From Anaerolineaceae bacterium (GTDB taxonomy: Bacteria; Chloroflexota; Anaerolineae; Aggregatilineales; Phototrophicaceae): a stretch of DNA of 64,000 nucleotides. Within the stretch, counting starts at the first letter, position 1, and every line of letters starts with the position of its first letter. This document shows positions 52,275-61,443 of this stretch, one piece after another. Made by a program: the position numbers and the translations under genes. The notes below the pieces were generated by a model that worked only from the letters and a program-made list of their open reading frames with translations, was not told where the DNA came from and did not search any database. The DNA is taken from the NCBI GenBank assembly GCA_020634115.1, contig JACKCH010000010.1, positions 930,001 through 994,000 of the forward strand, in the 5' to 3' direction.

Positions 52275-53828
52275 ATGAACGCAGCGCATGTCCAATCGCC
52301 ACCGCGTATCCAACACTTGCAGATGCAGGGTATCGTCAAACGCTTCCCCGGCGTGCTGGCGGTAGATCAGGTGGATTTTGAGGTCAAGGCCGGTGAAATT
52401 CACGCCCTGCTGGGCGAAAACGGCGCGGGCAAAAGCACGCTGATGAAGATTCTCTACGGCCTGTACCAGCAGGACGAAGGGCAGGTTCTCATCAACGGTC
52501 AGCCCGCCGTGATTAACTCCCCATCGGATTCCATCCGGCAGGGTATCGGCATGATTCACCAGCATTTTATGCTTGTGCCGTCGCTCACCGTCGCCGCGAA
52601 TGTTGCGTTGGGGATGAAGTCCTCGCGCGGTTGGCGGCTCGATCTGGATGTGGTGTCGAAGCGATTGCTTGATCTCTCAGAACAATATAACCTGAAAGTC
52701 AATCCCAATACCCCGGTGTGGCAGTTGGCGGTTGGGGAACAGCAGCGCGTCGAAATCCTGCGGGCGCTCTATAAAAATGCGGCCTTATTGATTCTGGACG
52801 AACCCACCGCCGTACTGACACCCCAGGAAGTGGACGACCTGTTCCGTGTCCTCCAAAAAATGACTAAAGAAGGTCACTCTCTAATTTTTATTTCGCACAA
52901 ACTCCATGAAGTGCTGGCGATCAGCCACCGGATTACCGTGCTGCGGGATGGCAAGCGGGTAGACACCATCCCCACCGAAGGCGCGACCAAACTCACGCTG
53001 GCGGAAATGATGGTGGGGCGTCCGGTGGTACTGGAATATCACAAAGAGGCGCTGCAAGCCACCGCTGACCGCCTGATTTTGCAGGACGTGAGCGCTCTGA
53101 GTGACCGGGGTGACGCCGGGTTGAACGGTGTTTCGCTTTCCGTGCGTGGCGGCGAAATTGTCGGGCTGGCGGGGGTGAGCGGCAACGGTCAGCGCGAACT
53201 GGCGGAGGTCATCGCCGGATTGCGTCCGGTCACCTCCGGTAGTGTCCAGCTTGGCGGGGTGGAAGTACGGGGGAAATCGCCCTCGGCCATCAACCAGCTT
53301 GGCCTGGGATATATCCCTGAGGAGCGTATGGAAGACGGCGCGGTGAAGGAATTCACGGTTGCCGAAAACTTCATTTTACAGGATCACGGGCGTCCGCCGT
53401 ATGTGAGTGCTGGTATCTTCATGAAGTTCAAGACCATTGAGAACGCCTGCCGTGAGGCGATTCGCCAGTACGAAATTAAAACACCAGGAACGGATACGCC
53501 CATTAAGAGTCTTTCCGGCGGCAATATTCAGAAACTCATCCTGGCGCGTGAACTCTCTCGTAATCCGAAAGTGCTGGTGGCTGCGCAACCGACTCGTGGC
53601 GTGGACATCGGCGCGAGCGAGTACATTCACCAGCGGTTACTGGCCGAACGCGACCAGGGGACGGCGATTCTGCTTGTTTCGGAAGACCTGGATGAGATTA
53701 TGGCGCTGGCTGACCGGGTAGCGGTCATGTATGAGGGGCGCATCGTCGGCGTGGTCGAGCGAAACGACGTGACTGTCCGGCAGATCGGCGCGATGATGGC
53801 CGGTTCATCATTGGAGACGGTAGAATGA
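52275..53828 (+). CDS. Nucleoside-type ABC transporter ATPase (two fused ABC domains)
   Basis: ATG 52275 (MNAAHVQS) is preceded by GGAA; an in-frame GTG at 52236 would add 13 residues. About 517 residues with two nucleotide-binding domains. The first has Walker A GENGAGKST, a weak signature (LAVGEQQRVEIL) and Walker B LLILDEPTAVL. The second has a degenerate Walker A (GVSGNGQRE) and signature LSGGNIQKL, normal for NupO/sugar-type double ATPases. It powers the permease pair encoded upstream. Confidence 0.94.
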   Translation: MNAAHVQSPPRIQHLQMQGIVKRFPGVLAVDQVDFEVKAGEIHALLGENGAGKSTLMKILYGLYQQDEGQVLINGQPAVINSPSDSIRQGIGMIHQHFMLVPSLTVAANVALGMKSSRGWRLDLDVVSKRLLDLSEQYNLKVNPNTPVWQLAVGEQQRVEILRALYKNAALLILDEPTAVLTPQEVDDLFRVLQKMTKEGHSLIFISHKLHEVLAISHRITVLRDGKRVDTIPTEGATKLTLAEMMVGRPVVLEYHKEALQATADRLILQDVSALSDRGDAGLNGVSLSVRGGEIVGLAGVSGNGQRELAEVIAGLRPVTSGSVQLGGVEVRGKSPSAINQLGLGYIPEERMEDGAVKEFTVAENFILQDHGRPPYVSAGIFMKFKTIENACREAIRQYEIKTPGTDTPIKSLSGGNIQKLILARELSRNPKVLVAAQPTRGVDIGASEYIHQRLLAERDQGTAILLVSEDLDEIMALADRVAVMYEGRIVGVVERNDVTVRQIGAMMAGSSLETVE

Positions 53829-54730
53829 AACTGTGGCATCACTATCACACCCCAACGTCCATTGATGAGGCGCTTGCCCTGCTGAAACAGTATGATGGCG
53901 AGGCGCAGGTCATCGCCGGGGGAACGGATTTGTTGGTGGATTTACGCGCCGAAGAAGGCGCGGCTTTCCATGCCCTGGTGGACATCACCGCTATCCCCGA
54001 ACTGACCACGATTGACGTACAGGAGTCCGCCATCACGATTGGCGCAGGTGTCACCCACAGTCAGATCGTGCGCTCATCCACGCTGGCGGCGCAGGCGACC
54101 TGTCTGGTCGAAAGCTGTGGCGTGGTAGGCGGGCCGCAGGTGCGAAACGTGGGGACACTGGGCGGCAACGTGGCGCACGCTCTCCCCGCGGGCGACGGTA
54201 CGACTTCGCTGGTCGCGCTGGACGCTGAAGCCGAAATCATCCTCAATGGCGAACGGCGTTGGGTGCCGATTCTGGATATGTACAAAGGGCCAGGGCAATC
54301 CCTGCTTGACTCGACTCGTGATTTACTGCTGCGTTTCCGCTTTAAGCCCACCGGGGCAGGGGAAGCGACGGCCTTCAAACGCATCATGCGTCCGCAGGGG
54401 GTTGCCCTGCCGATTTTAGGGTGTGCCGTGTGGCTGCGTGTAGATGGTGACACCATCGCGGAATCGCGGGTGTGCATCGCGCCCGCTGGGCCAACGCCGC
54501 TGCGGGCGAGTGAAGTCGAGGCCTTCCTCAATGGGAAACCGGCCAGCGAAACGACGATTGACGAAGCCGCCGAACTCGGCCAGCAAGTTCTGAATCCCCG
54601 CACCAGCAAGTACCGCGCTACTGCCGACTACCGGCGCGAGATGATCGGCGTCTTACTGCGGCGGACACTGACACTGGCAACCAAACGGGCGCAAACCGGG
54701 GTGGCTGTGCCGGAAGGCGTGGGGATGTAG
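53825..54730 (+). CDS. FAD-binding subunit of a molybdenum hydroxylase (xanthine dehydrogenase/CoxM type)
   Basis: A 301-residue protein overlapping the ATPase stop by four bases (ATGA). FAD contacts are visible in VIAGGTDLLVDLR and GGPQVRNVGTLGGNVAHALPAGDGT, and the C-terminal CO-dehydrogenase flavoprotein domain runs from about 190. Alone it passes electrons between FAD and an iron-sulfur subunit. The molybdopterin and iron-sulfur subunits are not next to it, since the next gene is on the other strand. Coupling to a nucleoside importer suggests purine (xanthine/hypoxanthine) oxidation. Confidence 0.92.
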   Translation: MKLWHHYHTPTSIDEALALLKQYDGEAQVIAGGTDLLVDLRAEEGAAFHALVDITAIPELTTIDVQESAITIGAGVTHSQIVRSSTLAAQATCLVESCGVVGGPQVRNVGTLGGNVAHALPAGDGTTSLVALDAEAEIILNGERRWVPILDMYKGPGQSLLDSTRDLLLRFRFKPTGAGEATAFKRIMRPQGVALPILGCAVWLRVDGDTIAESRVCIAPAGPTPLRASEVEAFLNGKPASETTIDEAAELGQQVLNPRTSKYRATADYRREMIGVLLRRTLTLATKRAQTGVAVPEGVGM

Positions 54731-54751
54731 CGGGGTGGGTGCGCCCGTGCT

Positions 54752-55588
54752 TTACCGTCCCGTCCAGTCACGCAAATAGAGAAAATCATGGCCGACGCTG
54801 CGCTGGCTGAGTTTGGCGATGTTCGGCATGGTGCGTTTGTAGTGATTGGCCTTCACGCGCCGCCACACATCCTCCACAAAGGCGCGACTGAATCCTTCGT
54901 CCAAGACTTCATTCACCGTGTAGCGTTCGTCCACCAAGAGGAATAACACCTGATCCACGTTGTCATACGTGAAACCGAGTTCACCTTCGTCCGTCTGGCC
55001 TTCCCACAGGTCGGCAGAGGGCGGTTTCTGGATGACGGACTGCGGCACGCCGATGGCCGCTGATACCTGGCGCACCTGGGCTTTATACAGGTCGGCAATC
55101 GGCTGTAAGGCCACGCCGCTGTCCCCGTAAATCGTCGAATAGCCCAACAGCAGTTCGGTTTTGTTGCTCGTCCCCATCACCAGCCCACCAAAATCTGCTG
55201 ACTGGTCATAGAGAACCGTCATCCGCAGCCGTGCCATGATGTTGCCGCGCCGGATGTTGCTCATATCCGGGAATTGGGCGAACAGCGGGTCAGCCATATC
55301 GGTGATCGGAACGGTCAGGCTGGGCAGTCCCAGGTCGTTGATGATGGCTTCGGCGTCGGTCAGGCTGTTTTCGGACGAGGTGCGGTAGGGCATCCGTACT
55401 GCTAACACATTTTTCGCGCCCAGGGCTTCAGCGGCGAGATAGGCCGAAAGCGCTGAGTCAATCCCGCCGGAAAGCCCGATGACGGCGCGTTTCAATCCGG
55501 CTTTGGCGATCTGATCCGCGATAAACCCGACCATCATCTTCTGTGCCAATGCGGTGTTGATTTTCAGGCGGTGTGAAATATCGGGCAT
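54752..55588 (-). CDS. nadE: NAD+ synthetase, synthetase domain only
   Basis: A 278-residue enzyme with the P-loop SGGIDSA (40-46), FGGLVMGTSNKTELLLGY and KPPSADLWEGQTDEGELGF. It converts nicotinate adenine dinucleotide to NAD+ using ATP and ammonia. It lacks the N-terminal glutaminase domain, but a nitrilase-family protein of glutaminase type is encoded upstream in the same direction, so the two may act as separate subunits. A GAGGCTAG site precedes the ATG. A broken FRG gene ends two bases before the start codon. Confidence 0.94.
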   Translation of the reverse strand: MPDISHRLKINTALAQKMMVGFIADQIAKAGLKRAVIGLSGGIDSALSAYLAAEALGAKNVLAVRMPYRTSSENSLTDAEAIINDLGLPSLTVPITDMADPLFAQFPDMSNIRRGNIMARLRMTVLYDQSADFGGLVMGTSNKTELLLGYSTIYGDSGVALQPIADLYKAQVRQVSAAIGVPQSVIQKPPSADLWEGQTDEGELGFTYDNVDQVLFLLVDERYTVNEVLDEGFSRAFVEDVWRRVKANHYKRTMPNIAKLSQRSVGHDFLYLRDWTGR

Positions 55589-55590
55589 AC

Positions 55591-56411
55591 CTAGCCTCCA
55601 GAATTCTGGTTGAAAGATGTCTCAAATTCCCATTTTAGTTGGGAGCAAAGCCCATCAAGATCAGGAAAAAGGGTGAAATAGTTAATACGCAATCTATTCA
55701 AATCTTCGCGTAACCTTGCCTTTGCTGATGCTGGAATTATCAGTTTGCGAAGCTGAACATTTTGTTGACTGACATTGGGATGATCTATTACGATAGGTTC
55801 GAGTCGCCATGAACCAGGTGCATGTACAGTAAAACATCCCTGTTGTGCGGTAATCCGAGAAGCGGTGTGAGACGGAAAATACACACGGTATACTTGCTGG
55901 TTTGCGGTTTTATCTAAATCCTCTAGGGTCTGCGGGTTACCAGCATCAAATGAAAAAGTCTCAAATGCCCATACTACAGAATTACAAGGTTTTCTTCTTC
56001 ACAGCAAGATTTTTCAAGTGCAAAGAAAAGCGCAGCTAGTGGGCTTTCTGTCCAGTCAAGTAATCTGGTGGGGAGGCCATGATGTCGTGCTAAGGCGATC
56101 CACTCTAGTTTATTCTGGGGGATAGTTCTTAGAAATGAGATAGCGCGTTTCTCAAACTTGCTCAGTAATTCCTTTTCGTGCCACACACACGCATTCACAA
56201 TCCGCTCTTGTTCAAGATCGTCTGCTTCAGTCACAGGTTGAAGCTTGCCTGCTGGACGAAACAATGTAGGTATAAGTTGCATGTTTTCCGACCTATGCCC
56301 ACGAAAAACGATTAACGGCCTGTTAGATTTCTTCTCAACTACCTCTAAGAACTGGGAAATACTGTTGATAGAAACAGCGGGGGATACAAGAATACTCGAA
56401 ACTTTAAGCAT
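55591..56411 (-). pseudogene. FRG-domain protein, broken by a frameshift
   Basis: The first part (56411-55974, 145 residues) contains the FRG motif IVFRGHRSE and ARHHGLPTRLLDWTESPLAALFFAL, then stops at TAG 55976-55974. In another frame the protein continues without a gap (VVWAFETFSFDAGNP ... VYFPSHTASRITAQQGCFTVH) to 55591. One base missing near 55977-55985 would explain this. FRG-domain proteins have no settled function. The gene is visibly A/T-richer than its neighbours and sits inside an NAD operon, which suggests a transferred insert. A sequencing error cannot be excluded. Confidence 0.8.
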
Positions 56412-56414
56412 AGT

Positions 56415-56774
56415 TTATTTGTCCCCGTGCGGGCGGTGAATGTACTGGGTAATCAGGTGTGGGTATTCTTCGTCCACTTTGAGGCGGTTATAGTACAGAC
56501 TGCCCGATTCACTTTGCAGCAGCAGCACGACCCGGTAATCCGTCACCGAGACATGATGGAAAACCCGCAGTCGTCCGGCCTCCGTGTGTGCCTGTTGGAG
56601 CGCTGCCAACCGGTCTGCGGCGGATTGCTCCGCGAGTTGTTCCGGCGTGTAGCTTTCCGCGATAAACGTCGCCAACCGCTCAAAGTTGCCAGTGTTGTAC
56701 AGGGTCATCTGCGCGATAAACCGCTTCCCGGCACTGCTCAGGGCGAGGGCGGTTTTCAGGTCAATATATTCCAC
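56415..56774 (-). CDS. Small protein of unknown function in the NAD operon
   Basis: 119 residues from a GTG at 56774 that shares one base with the nitrilase stop (TAGTG), so translation is coupled. No family is recognised. It appears mixed alpha/beta, soluble, with no Cys and no TM segment; notable stretches are LYNTGNFERLATFIAE and VTDYRVVLLLQSESGSLYYNRL. Its tight link to the nitrilase-type gene suggests a role in the same complex or pathway. Confidence 0.7.
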   Translation of the reverse strand: MEYIDLKTALALSSAGKRFIAQMTLYNTGNFERLATFIAESYTPEQLAEQSAADRLAALQQAHTEAGRLRVFHHVSVTDYRVVLLLQSESGSLYYNRLKVDEEYPHLITQYIHRPHGDK

Positions 56775-57631
56775 TATTCACTATCCCTGCTCAGGATGCG
56801 TCCGAGTTCGCGCAGCACCATATCGGGGCGCTCGTCGCGCAGTAAGGGCAGGCGGCTGCGGGTGCGGTGCAGTTGGTTCAGGTCAACCTCGCGGATCACG
56901 AGGTCTTCTTCAAAATACGCCCCACGCGCCAGAAATTCGCCATCCGGCCCGACCACCGACGACCCACCCCAAAAACTCTTGCCGTCCTCGTAGCCCACGC
57001 GGTTGCAATGAATCACATAGTCGGTGAACATGCTGCCATAGGCCTGATTCACCAGTTCGACCCAGCGCGTCCCAGCCAGTTTATCGCCACTGTCGAGTCC
57101 CCGGCTGGGGCTGGCGCTGTGGAAGATCAAAATGTCCGCGCCATCCAGCCACAGCAGGTACGGAGGCGACATGTGCCAGAAATCCTCGCAGATGAGCATC
57201 CCCACCCGGCCAAAGCGCGTATCGAAGGCGCGGGCGGTTTCGCCCAGGTCGAAATAGCGGCCTTCATCAAACATGGCATAAGTGGGCAGGTAGAGTTTGT
57301 TGTGGATGTGCAGGCATTCCCCACCGGAAAGATACGCGCTGGCCGTGTAAAAACGCTGGCGCTTGTCTTCCAGCACGAAGCCGAACACGATGTCAATATT
57401 CTTGCTGGCGTCCAGCATGGTGCGGAAGGTGGTATCGTCCCGGCTGGCACGGATAGCGAGTTCCGGCACCATATCCTGTACCTGGTAGCCGGTCAGGGAA
57501 AGTTCCGGGAATACGATTAAGTCCACGCCATGTTCCCTGGCCTGCTCGATGTAATCCAGATGTTTTTCCAGGTTGGCCGGGATGTCCCCCAGCTTCGGGT
57601 AAATCTGCGCGAGTCCGACTTTCAGGCGCAT
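56774..57631 (-). CDS. Nitrilase-superfamily amidohydrolase, probable glutaminase partner of NadE
   Basis: Start 57631 (MRLKVGLAQ) has AAGGAG upstream; the frame from 57664 has none. The 285-residue protein has the nitrilase triad: Glu43 in FPELSLTGY, Lys112 in HNKLYLPTY and Cys148 in LICEDFWH. The glutaminase domain of fused NAD synthetases belongs to this superfamily and has the same ELSLTGY and CEDxW features. With nadE two genes downstream, a separate ammonia-supplying subunit is likely. Another C-N hydrolase activity is possible. Confidence 0.87.
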   Translation of the reverse strand: MRLKVGLAQIYPKLGDIPANLEKHLDYIEQAREHGVDLIVFPELSLTGYQVQDMVPELAIRASRDDTTFRTMLDASKNIDIVFGFVLEDKRQRFYTASAYLSGGECLHIHNKLYLPTYAMFDEGRYFDLGETARAFDTRFGRVGMLICEDFWHMSPPYLLWLDGADILIFHSASPSRGLDSGDKLAGTRWVELVNQAYGSMFTDYVIHCNRVGYEDGKSFWGGSSVVGPDGEFLARGAYFEEDLVIREVDLNQLHRTRSRLPLLRDERPDMVLRELGRILSRDSE

Positions 57632-57724
57632 GAACCGCTCCTTATGATGAGATGGATGATTCACCTCTGCTTAGTTCCTCTTCTTGGTTGTCAGAAGAAA
57701 GAGGCCGAGCAGAATTTCGCGCCA

Positions 57725-57772
57725 GGGGATAAATCCCCCGGCTACAGCAAAACCAAGTCCACTGAAGGGACT
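57725..57772. repeat. Double palindrome (GGGGATAAATCCCC and AGTCC...GGACT)
   Basis: GGGGATAAATCCCC (57725-57738) is a perfect 14-base palindrome, and AGTCC (57756-57760) with GGACT (57768-57772) forms a second stem followed by CTTTTTG. No plus-strand gene precedes it, so it looks like a dispersed element rather than a terminator. A third hairpin, TGCCGGG (57819-57825) with CCCGGCA (57836-57842), lies nearby. The rest of the 331-base gap 57632-57962 holds no supported gene. Confidence 0.45.
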
Positions 57773-57962
57773 CTTTTTGTCCTGCATCCCGAACCTCTTT
57801 AGTAGGTTTGGAACGCTTTGCCGGGTATTTTAATGCCCGGCAGACGGCATGAAATAACGCTCTGTCAATTTTTCGTGTATATCAGGTTGTACCCGATTCA
57901 TTCTTACAGTGCACAACCCGTATTTGACCCATTATAGAAGGTGTTGTTGCCCCCGCCCACCA

Positions 57963-60347
57963 TTATCGCCGTTTCTTCTTTGATTTTTTCGGTTTGAGGC
58001 CGGGTTTGTGTTTCGGTTTCTTTTTTGCACCGCTGTCGGGCACATCGTCGCCGCCAATCGTCTCCCGGTATTCCCTTTCAGTCACCGTTTGGGTTCGAAT
58101 GCCGAGCAGCCTTTGAATCTCCTTGAAGGTGCCGGACATTTCCTCTACGATGTGCCGGGCGGTGTAGGCTTCGATAATCGTCTCAACTGCCGCTTCGCTG
58201 TTCATGGCGATGAGCGCCATTATCAGCGACGAATTCAACAGCGGGTTATTGGCGCTGTGCTGCTTCAGGCGTTCCAGCAAAATCGCCTCGCAGACACTAT
58301 ACATCAGTTGGTCAGCGGCGTTGCCGATGCTCCGCAGACAGTTCACCGCCTGGATATGTCCTAGCGGACTGTGCCACGTTTCATTCAGATAGTTTTGGAG
58401 GGCCGGAATCGCGGCTGGCCCGATCATTTCGTAGACATCGGGCAAATCCATTACCGCGTCCACCCGCTGCACGTCAAAAACCCGCGTCAACGGTTGGGCA
58501 GCTTCTGCCGCGCCCATCTGCGCCAGCCGCCGCCAGGCGTGAACCGGGGCGTAATATTCGGGGAGATCAGCGTCCCAGGTATGCAGCCGGTTATCGGTTG
58601 CCATGCGGATTAAGTCCGGGATGTCCGCCGTGCCTAAATCCAGTTCGGTATAGTTCTTGTTGTAGTCCTTGCCGAGCGTGAACAGCGGATGCAGATTTTC
58701 CGGGTAAGCATAGCGGAACGGCTTCTGGCCGTAGCCCGGCCCGCGTACCACGCGCCCCGGTTTCGCGCCGGTATGCTTGCCGTCCTGCAAAACTTGCACC
58801 CCATTGACAAAAACGTGTGTCATGCCGGTGGCGTATTGGTGTGGCTGCTCCGGCGTGGCGTGATCCTGCACGGCTGCCGGGTCGAACACCACCACGTCAG
58901 CATAATAGCCCGGTTTGAGTGAGCCGCGTCGCTCAATCTTGAGATTCGCCGCCGGGAAGGCGGTCAGGCGGCGGATCGCTTCTTCCAGCGGAATCACCTG
59001 CTCATCCCGGACGTACTTGCCCAGGACACGGGCAAATGTGCCGTAAGCGCGGGGGTGCGGGTTCGACTTGAGGAACGCCCCTTCCGGTGCTTGTGATTCG
59101 GTGTCCGAGCAGAAGCTCACCCAAGGCAGCGCCATGATGCGTTGAACGTTTTCCTCGGACATCGTGAAATAGATGGTGAAAACGTGGCTGTCATCTTCCA
59201 CGATCAAATCCATCAGCGTATCTTCGGGCGATGTGCCGCGTTCCGCCGCGATTTCAGAAAGGTACTTGCCAGTGAGGGGTTTCATGGCCTCCTGCTTGAA
59301 GCCGGAAAGCAGAATGCGCTCCGGCCCGTTTGCGAGGTACATATTCTCCCAGTCTTCGCTGGGCTGGTTCATGTGTTGCTTGATCTGTTCGCGGGTATCC
59401 GGGTCTTTCAGTCGTCCGATCAGTGCCGCATGGCCGCCATCGTGTACCCAGGGCGGCAGGCAGGACGCCAGCCCCGTCCCGGCATAAGGGTAGGGGTACA
59501 TATCGGCGGTAATGTCAAACCCTTCGGCACGTAGCCTCTCTATGGTCTCGATGACCTGGTCGAGTTTATCCCAATTTGACTGCCCGGCCAGTTTGAGGTG
59601 ATAAATTTCGCCGCGAATCCCCGTCTCCCCGACAATATCGGTGAATTCGTCCAGCGCCTCCATAATTGCGCTACCCTCATTACGGATGTGGGAGATGTAC
59701 AGGCCGTCATAGGCGGCGACCACTTCCGCCAGAAAAATGAGTTCCTCAGTGGCAGCATACGAGGCGGGCGGGTAGATGAGCGCCGATGACAGACCCACCG
59801 CGCCTTCTTCCATCGCCTGCCGGACGAGGTTGCGCATGGGGCGAATGCCGGTTTCCCATTCAGGCATCCGGTCATCATAGCCCAGCACGTTGACCCGCAG
59901 CGTAGACGTGCCGACAAACGAGGCGATATTGCAGGACACGCCGCGTTTTTCCAGGTATTCCAGGTACTCGCCCAGCGTCGTCCATTCCACGTCATAGTGA
60001 ATATCCCCCTGTTGGAGGAAGGTGCCAGGGCCATCCTGTTTCATCTTTTCGTTGAGCGGCCCCATTGAAGAGCCTTCGCCCATGACTTCCAACGTCACAC
60101 CCTGACGAATCTCGCTTTGCGAACGGCCATCCTCAATCAGCGATTCGACTGACCAGCTTAACATATTGATGAATCCGGGCGCGATTGCCTGCCTGCCAGC
60201 GCCCAACTCGGTTTTGCCATGCGCATCGTCCAGATCACCCACCGCCGCGATGGTATCACCGTTGATGGCGACATCACCCGGAAACGGTGTGCCGCCGTCG
60301 CCGTCGTAGATTATGCCATTGCGGATAATCAGGTCATATTCCTGCAT
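57963..60347 (-). CDS. D-aminoacylase-like amidohydrolase with C-terminal HEAT-like extension and Lys-rich tail
   Basis: A 794-residue protein, against about 500 for N-acyl-D-amino-acid deacylases. Residues 1-560 are the amidohydrolase: LIIRNGIIYDGDGGTPFPGDV, GLYISHIRNEG, IYHLKLAGQ, WVSFCSDTESQAP and the C-terminal GYYADVVVFDP. The usual first metal motif HxHxD after PGFI is replaced by NMLSWSVESL, so metal binding differs from the model enzymes. Residues about 590-750 are helical and HEAT-like, and the last 20 are almost all Lys, Arg and Pro, suggesting nucleic-acid, membrane or cell-wall contact. No signal peptide. Substrate is uncertain; it appears monocistronic. Confidence 0.86.
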   Translation of the reverse strand: MQEYDLIIRNGIIYDGDGGTPFPGDVAINGDTIAAVGDLDDAHGKTELGAGRQAIAPGFINMLSWSVESLIEDGRSQSEIRQGVTLEVMGEGSSMGPLNEKMKQDGPGTFLQQGDIHYDVEWTTLGEYLEYLEKRGVSCNIASFVGTSTLRVNVLGYDDRMPEWETGIRPMRNLVRQAMEEGAVGLSSALIYPPASYAATEELIFLAEVVAAYDGLYISHIRNEGSAIMEALDEFTDIVGETGIRGEIYHLKLAGQSNWDKLDQVIETIERLRAEGFDITADMYPYPYAGTGLASCLPPWVHDGGHAALIGRLKDPDTREQIKQHMNQPSEDWENMYLANGPERILLSGFKQEAMKPLTGKYLSEIAAERGTSPEDTLMDLIVEDDSHVFTIYFTMSEENVQRIMALPWVSFCSDTESQAPEGAFLKSNPHPRAYGTFARVLGKYVRDEQVIPLEEAIRRLTAFPAANLKIERRGSLKPGYYADVVVFDPAAVQDHATPEQPHQYATGMTHVFVNGVQVLQDGKHTGAKPGRVVRGPGYGQKPFRYAYPENLHPLFTLGKDYNKNYTELDLGTADIPDLIRMATDNRLHTWDADLPEYYAPVHAWRRLAQMGAAEAAQPLTRVFDVQRVDAVMDLPDVYEMIGPAAIPALQNYLNETWHSPLGHIQAVNCLRSIGNAADQLMYSVCEAILLERLKQHSANNPLLNSSLIMALIAMNSEAAVETIIEAYTARHIVEEMSGTFKEIQRLLGIRTQTVTEREYRETIGGDDVPDSGAKKKPKHKPGLKPKKSKKKRR

Positions 60348-60556
60348 GGTGGATCCTTAAAAATGATAAAAGGAACAAGACTCTTGTGTAGAAGCAGTGC
60401 TGCCACAGATCAGAGCAAAGGGGTTATGCCCTTTGAGACATAAGCACGGTGATTATCAGAATTACAGCGCCGTGCGATTATACATCGTTGCTATTTTACG
60501 GCGACTCTGTAGGAGCGACACGCTGGACAACACTAGTGGATTCCTACCTTAGAGGT

Positions 60557-61030
60557 TTACTCTGGCAGTAGTCGCGGCATGATCGCGTCCATCAGGCGGG
60601 CGGTTTGTTCCATAGACTGGAAATCGTCAGCGTACGAAATCACATCCAACTGCGGGTCGTAGCTCCAGAACCCTACCGTATCGTACAAATACCGGATGTA
60701 GGTATAGCAGATTCCAAGGACAATCTGCGAATACACACTGTACGCCATGAAGGGGAAAAACAGGATAATGCCCCGATCATGAATATACAGCACGATTCCC
60801 AGTTCGGAATTCGGGTAGTGCAGTTCCACGTCCCCGCCCGGCGCACGTACCGGTACGAGAGTCGGGTCAAGCTGGAACAGCAGCCGCGCCAGTGCTTTCT
60901 GCTTGATGCGGCGTACCGGCCAGAATTTTTCCGGCTGACTCATGCTCTGCCCATGCTCGAATAACCATTCCAGCATAGATGGCGTCAATTTTCCGGTTTT
61001 AGGAACGTACAGGTGGATTTCGTAAATCAT
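60557..61030 (-). CDS. Protein of unknown function, 157 residues
   Basis: No family recognised. It starts MIYEIHLYVPKTGKLTPSMLEWLFEHG, is rich in Tyr, Ile and Phe and has a hydrophobic stretch (about 85-112) containing GIVLYIHDRGIILFFPFMAYS, which looks more like a buried beta-sheet than a TM helix. Its ATG overlaps the stop of the CWC protein gene by four bases, so the two form a small operon. The 209-base gap upstream of the deacylase gene (60348-60556) shows nothing recognisable. Confidence 0.72.
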   Translation of the reverse strand: MIYEIHLYVPKTGKLTPSMLEWLFEHGQSMSQPEKFWPVRRIKQKALARLLFQLDPTLVPVRAPGGDVELHYPNSELGIVLYIHDRGIILFFPFMAYSVYSQIVLGICYTYIRYLYDTVGFWSYDPQLDVISYADDFQSMEQTARLMDAIMPRLLPE

Positions 61031-61296
61031 TTGTCGGGCTGTGTGAGCGTAATCTGCTGCTCTTCTTTGACTTCCAATACCATCTCGCCCTGCGCTTTCA
61101 TTTCATCCAGAAGCGCCTGAAGACACTTCGGACAGATACAGCCTTGCTGCGCCTGTTCTTTACCGATAGACGCTTTTTTCGGCATATCAAAACACCAGCA
61201 ATGAGCCTCGCCCACCGCTAATCCACACGTAAACGGCTCACCACAGCGGGGGCAAGTCAGCGGCTCTTTACTGAGTGTTGTTTCTTGATCCAGCAT
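61027..61296 (-). CDS. Small cysteine-rich CWC-type zinc-binding protein
   Basis: 89 residues with paired cysteine motifs CPRCGEPFTCG, HCWCFDMP and CICPKCLQ, matching the cysteine-rich CWC family, where Cys residues probably bind one or two zinc ions. Function of the family is not established. It is the first gene of a two-gene operon with the 157-residue unknown protein. Confidence 0.82.
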   Translation of the reverse strand: MLDQETTLSKEPLTCPRCGEPFTCGLAVGEAHCWCFDMPKKASIGKEQAQQGCICPKCLQALLDEMKAQGEMVLEVKEEQQITLTQPDK

Positions 61297-61443
61297 AGTA
61301 CAAATCTTCCCCTGATGACTGCGTGGTCATGACAATGAGTCTTCAAACCGAAACCTAATTTTCACATCCTCCTTATCATACCACTTTTTGCCCTTACCGC
61401 CTCCTTTAGGTACACTGACCGCGTTCTATAGAAAGGGCAGTAG

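Noticed and set aside
57756..57780. Terminator for a plus-strand gene
   Set aside because: The hairpin with CTTTTTG has no plus-strand gene upstream, so it was treated as a dispersed repeat.
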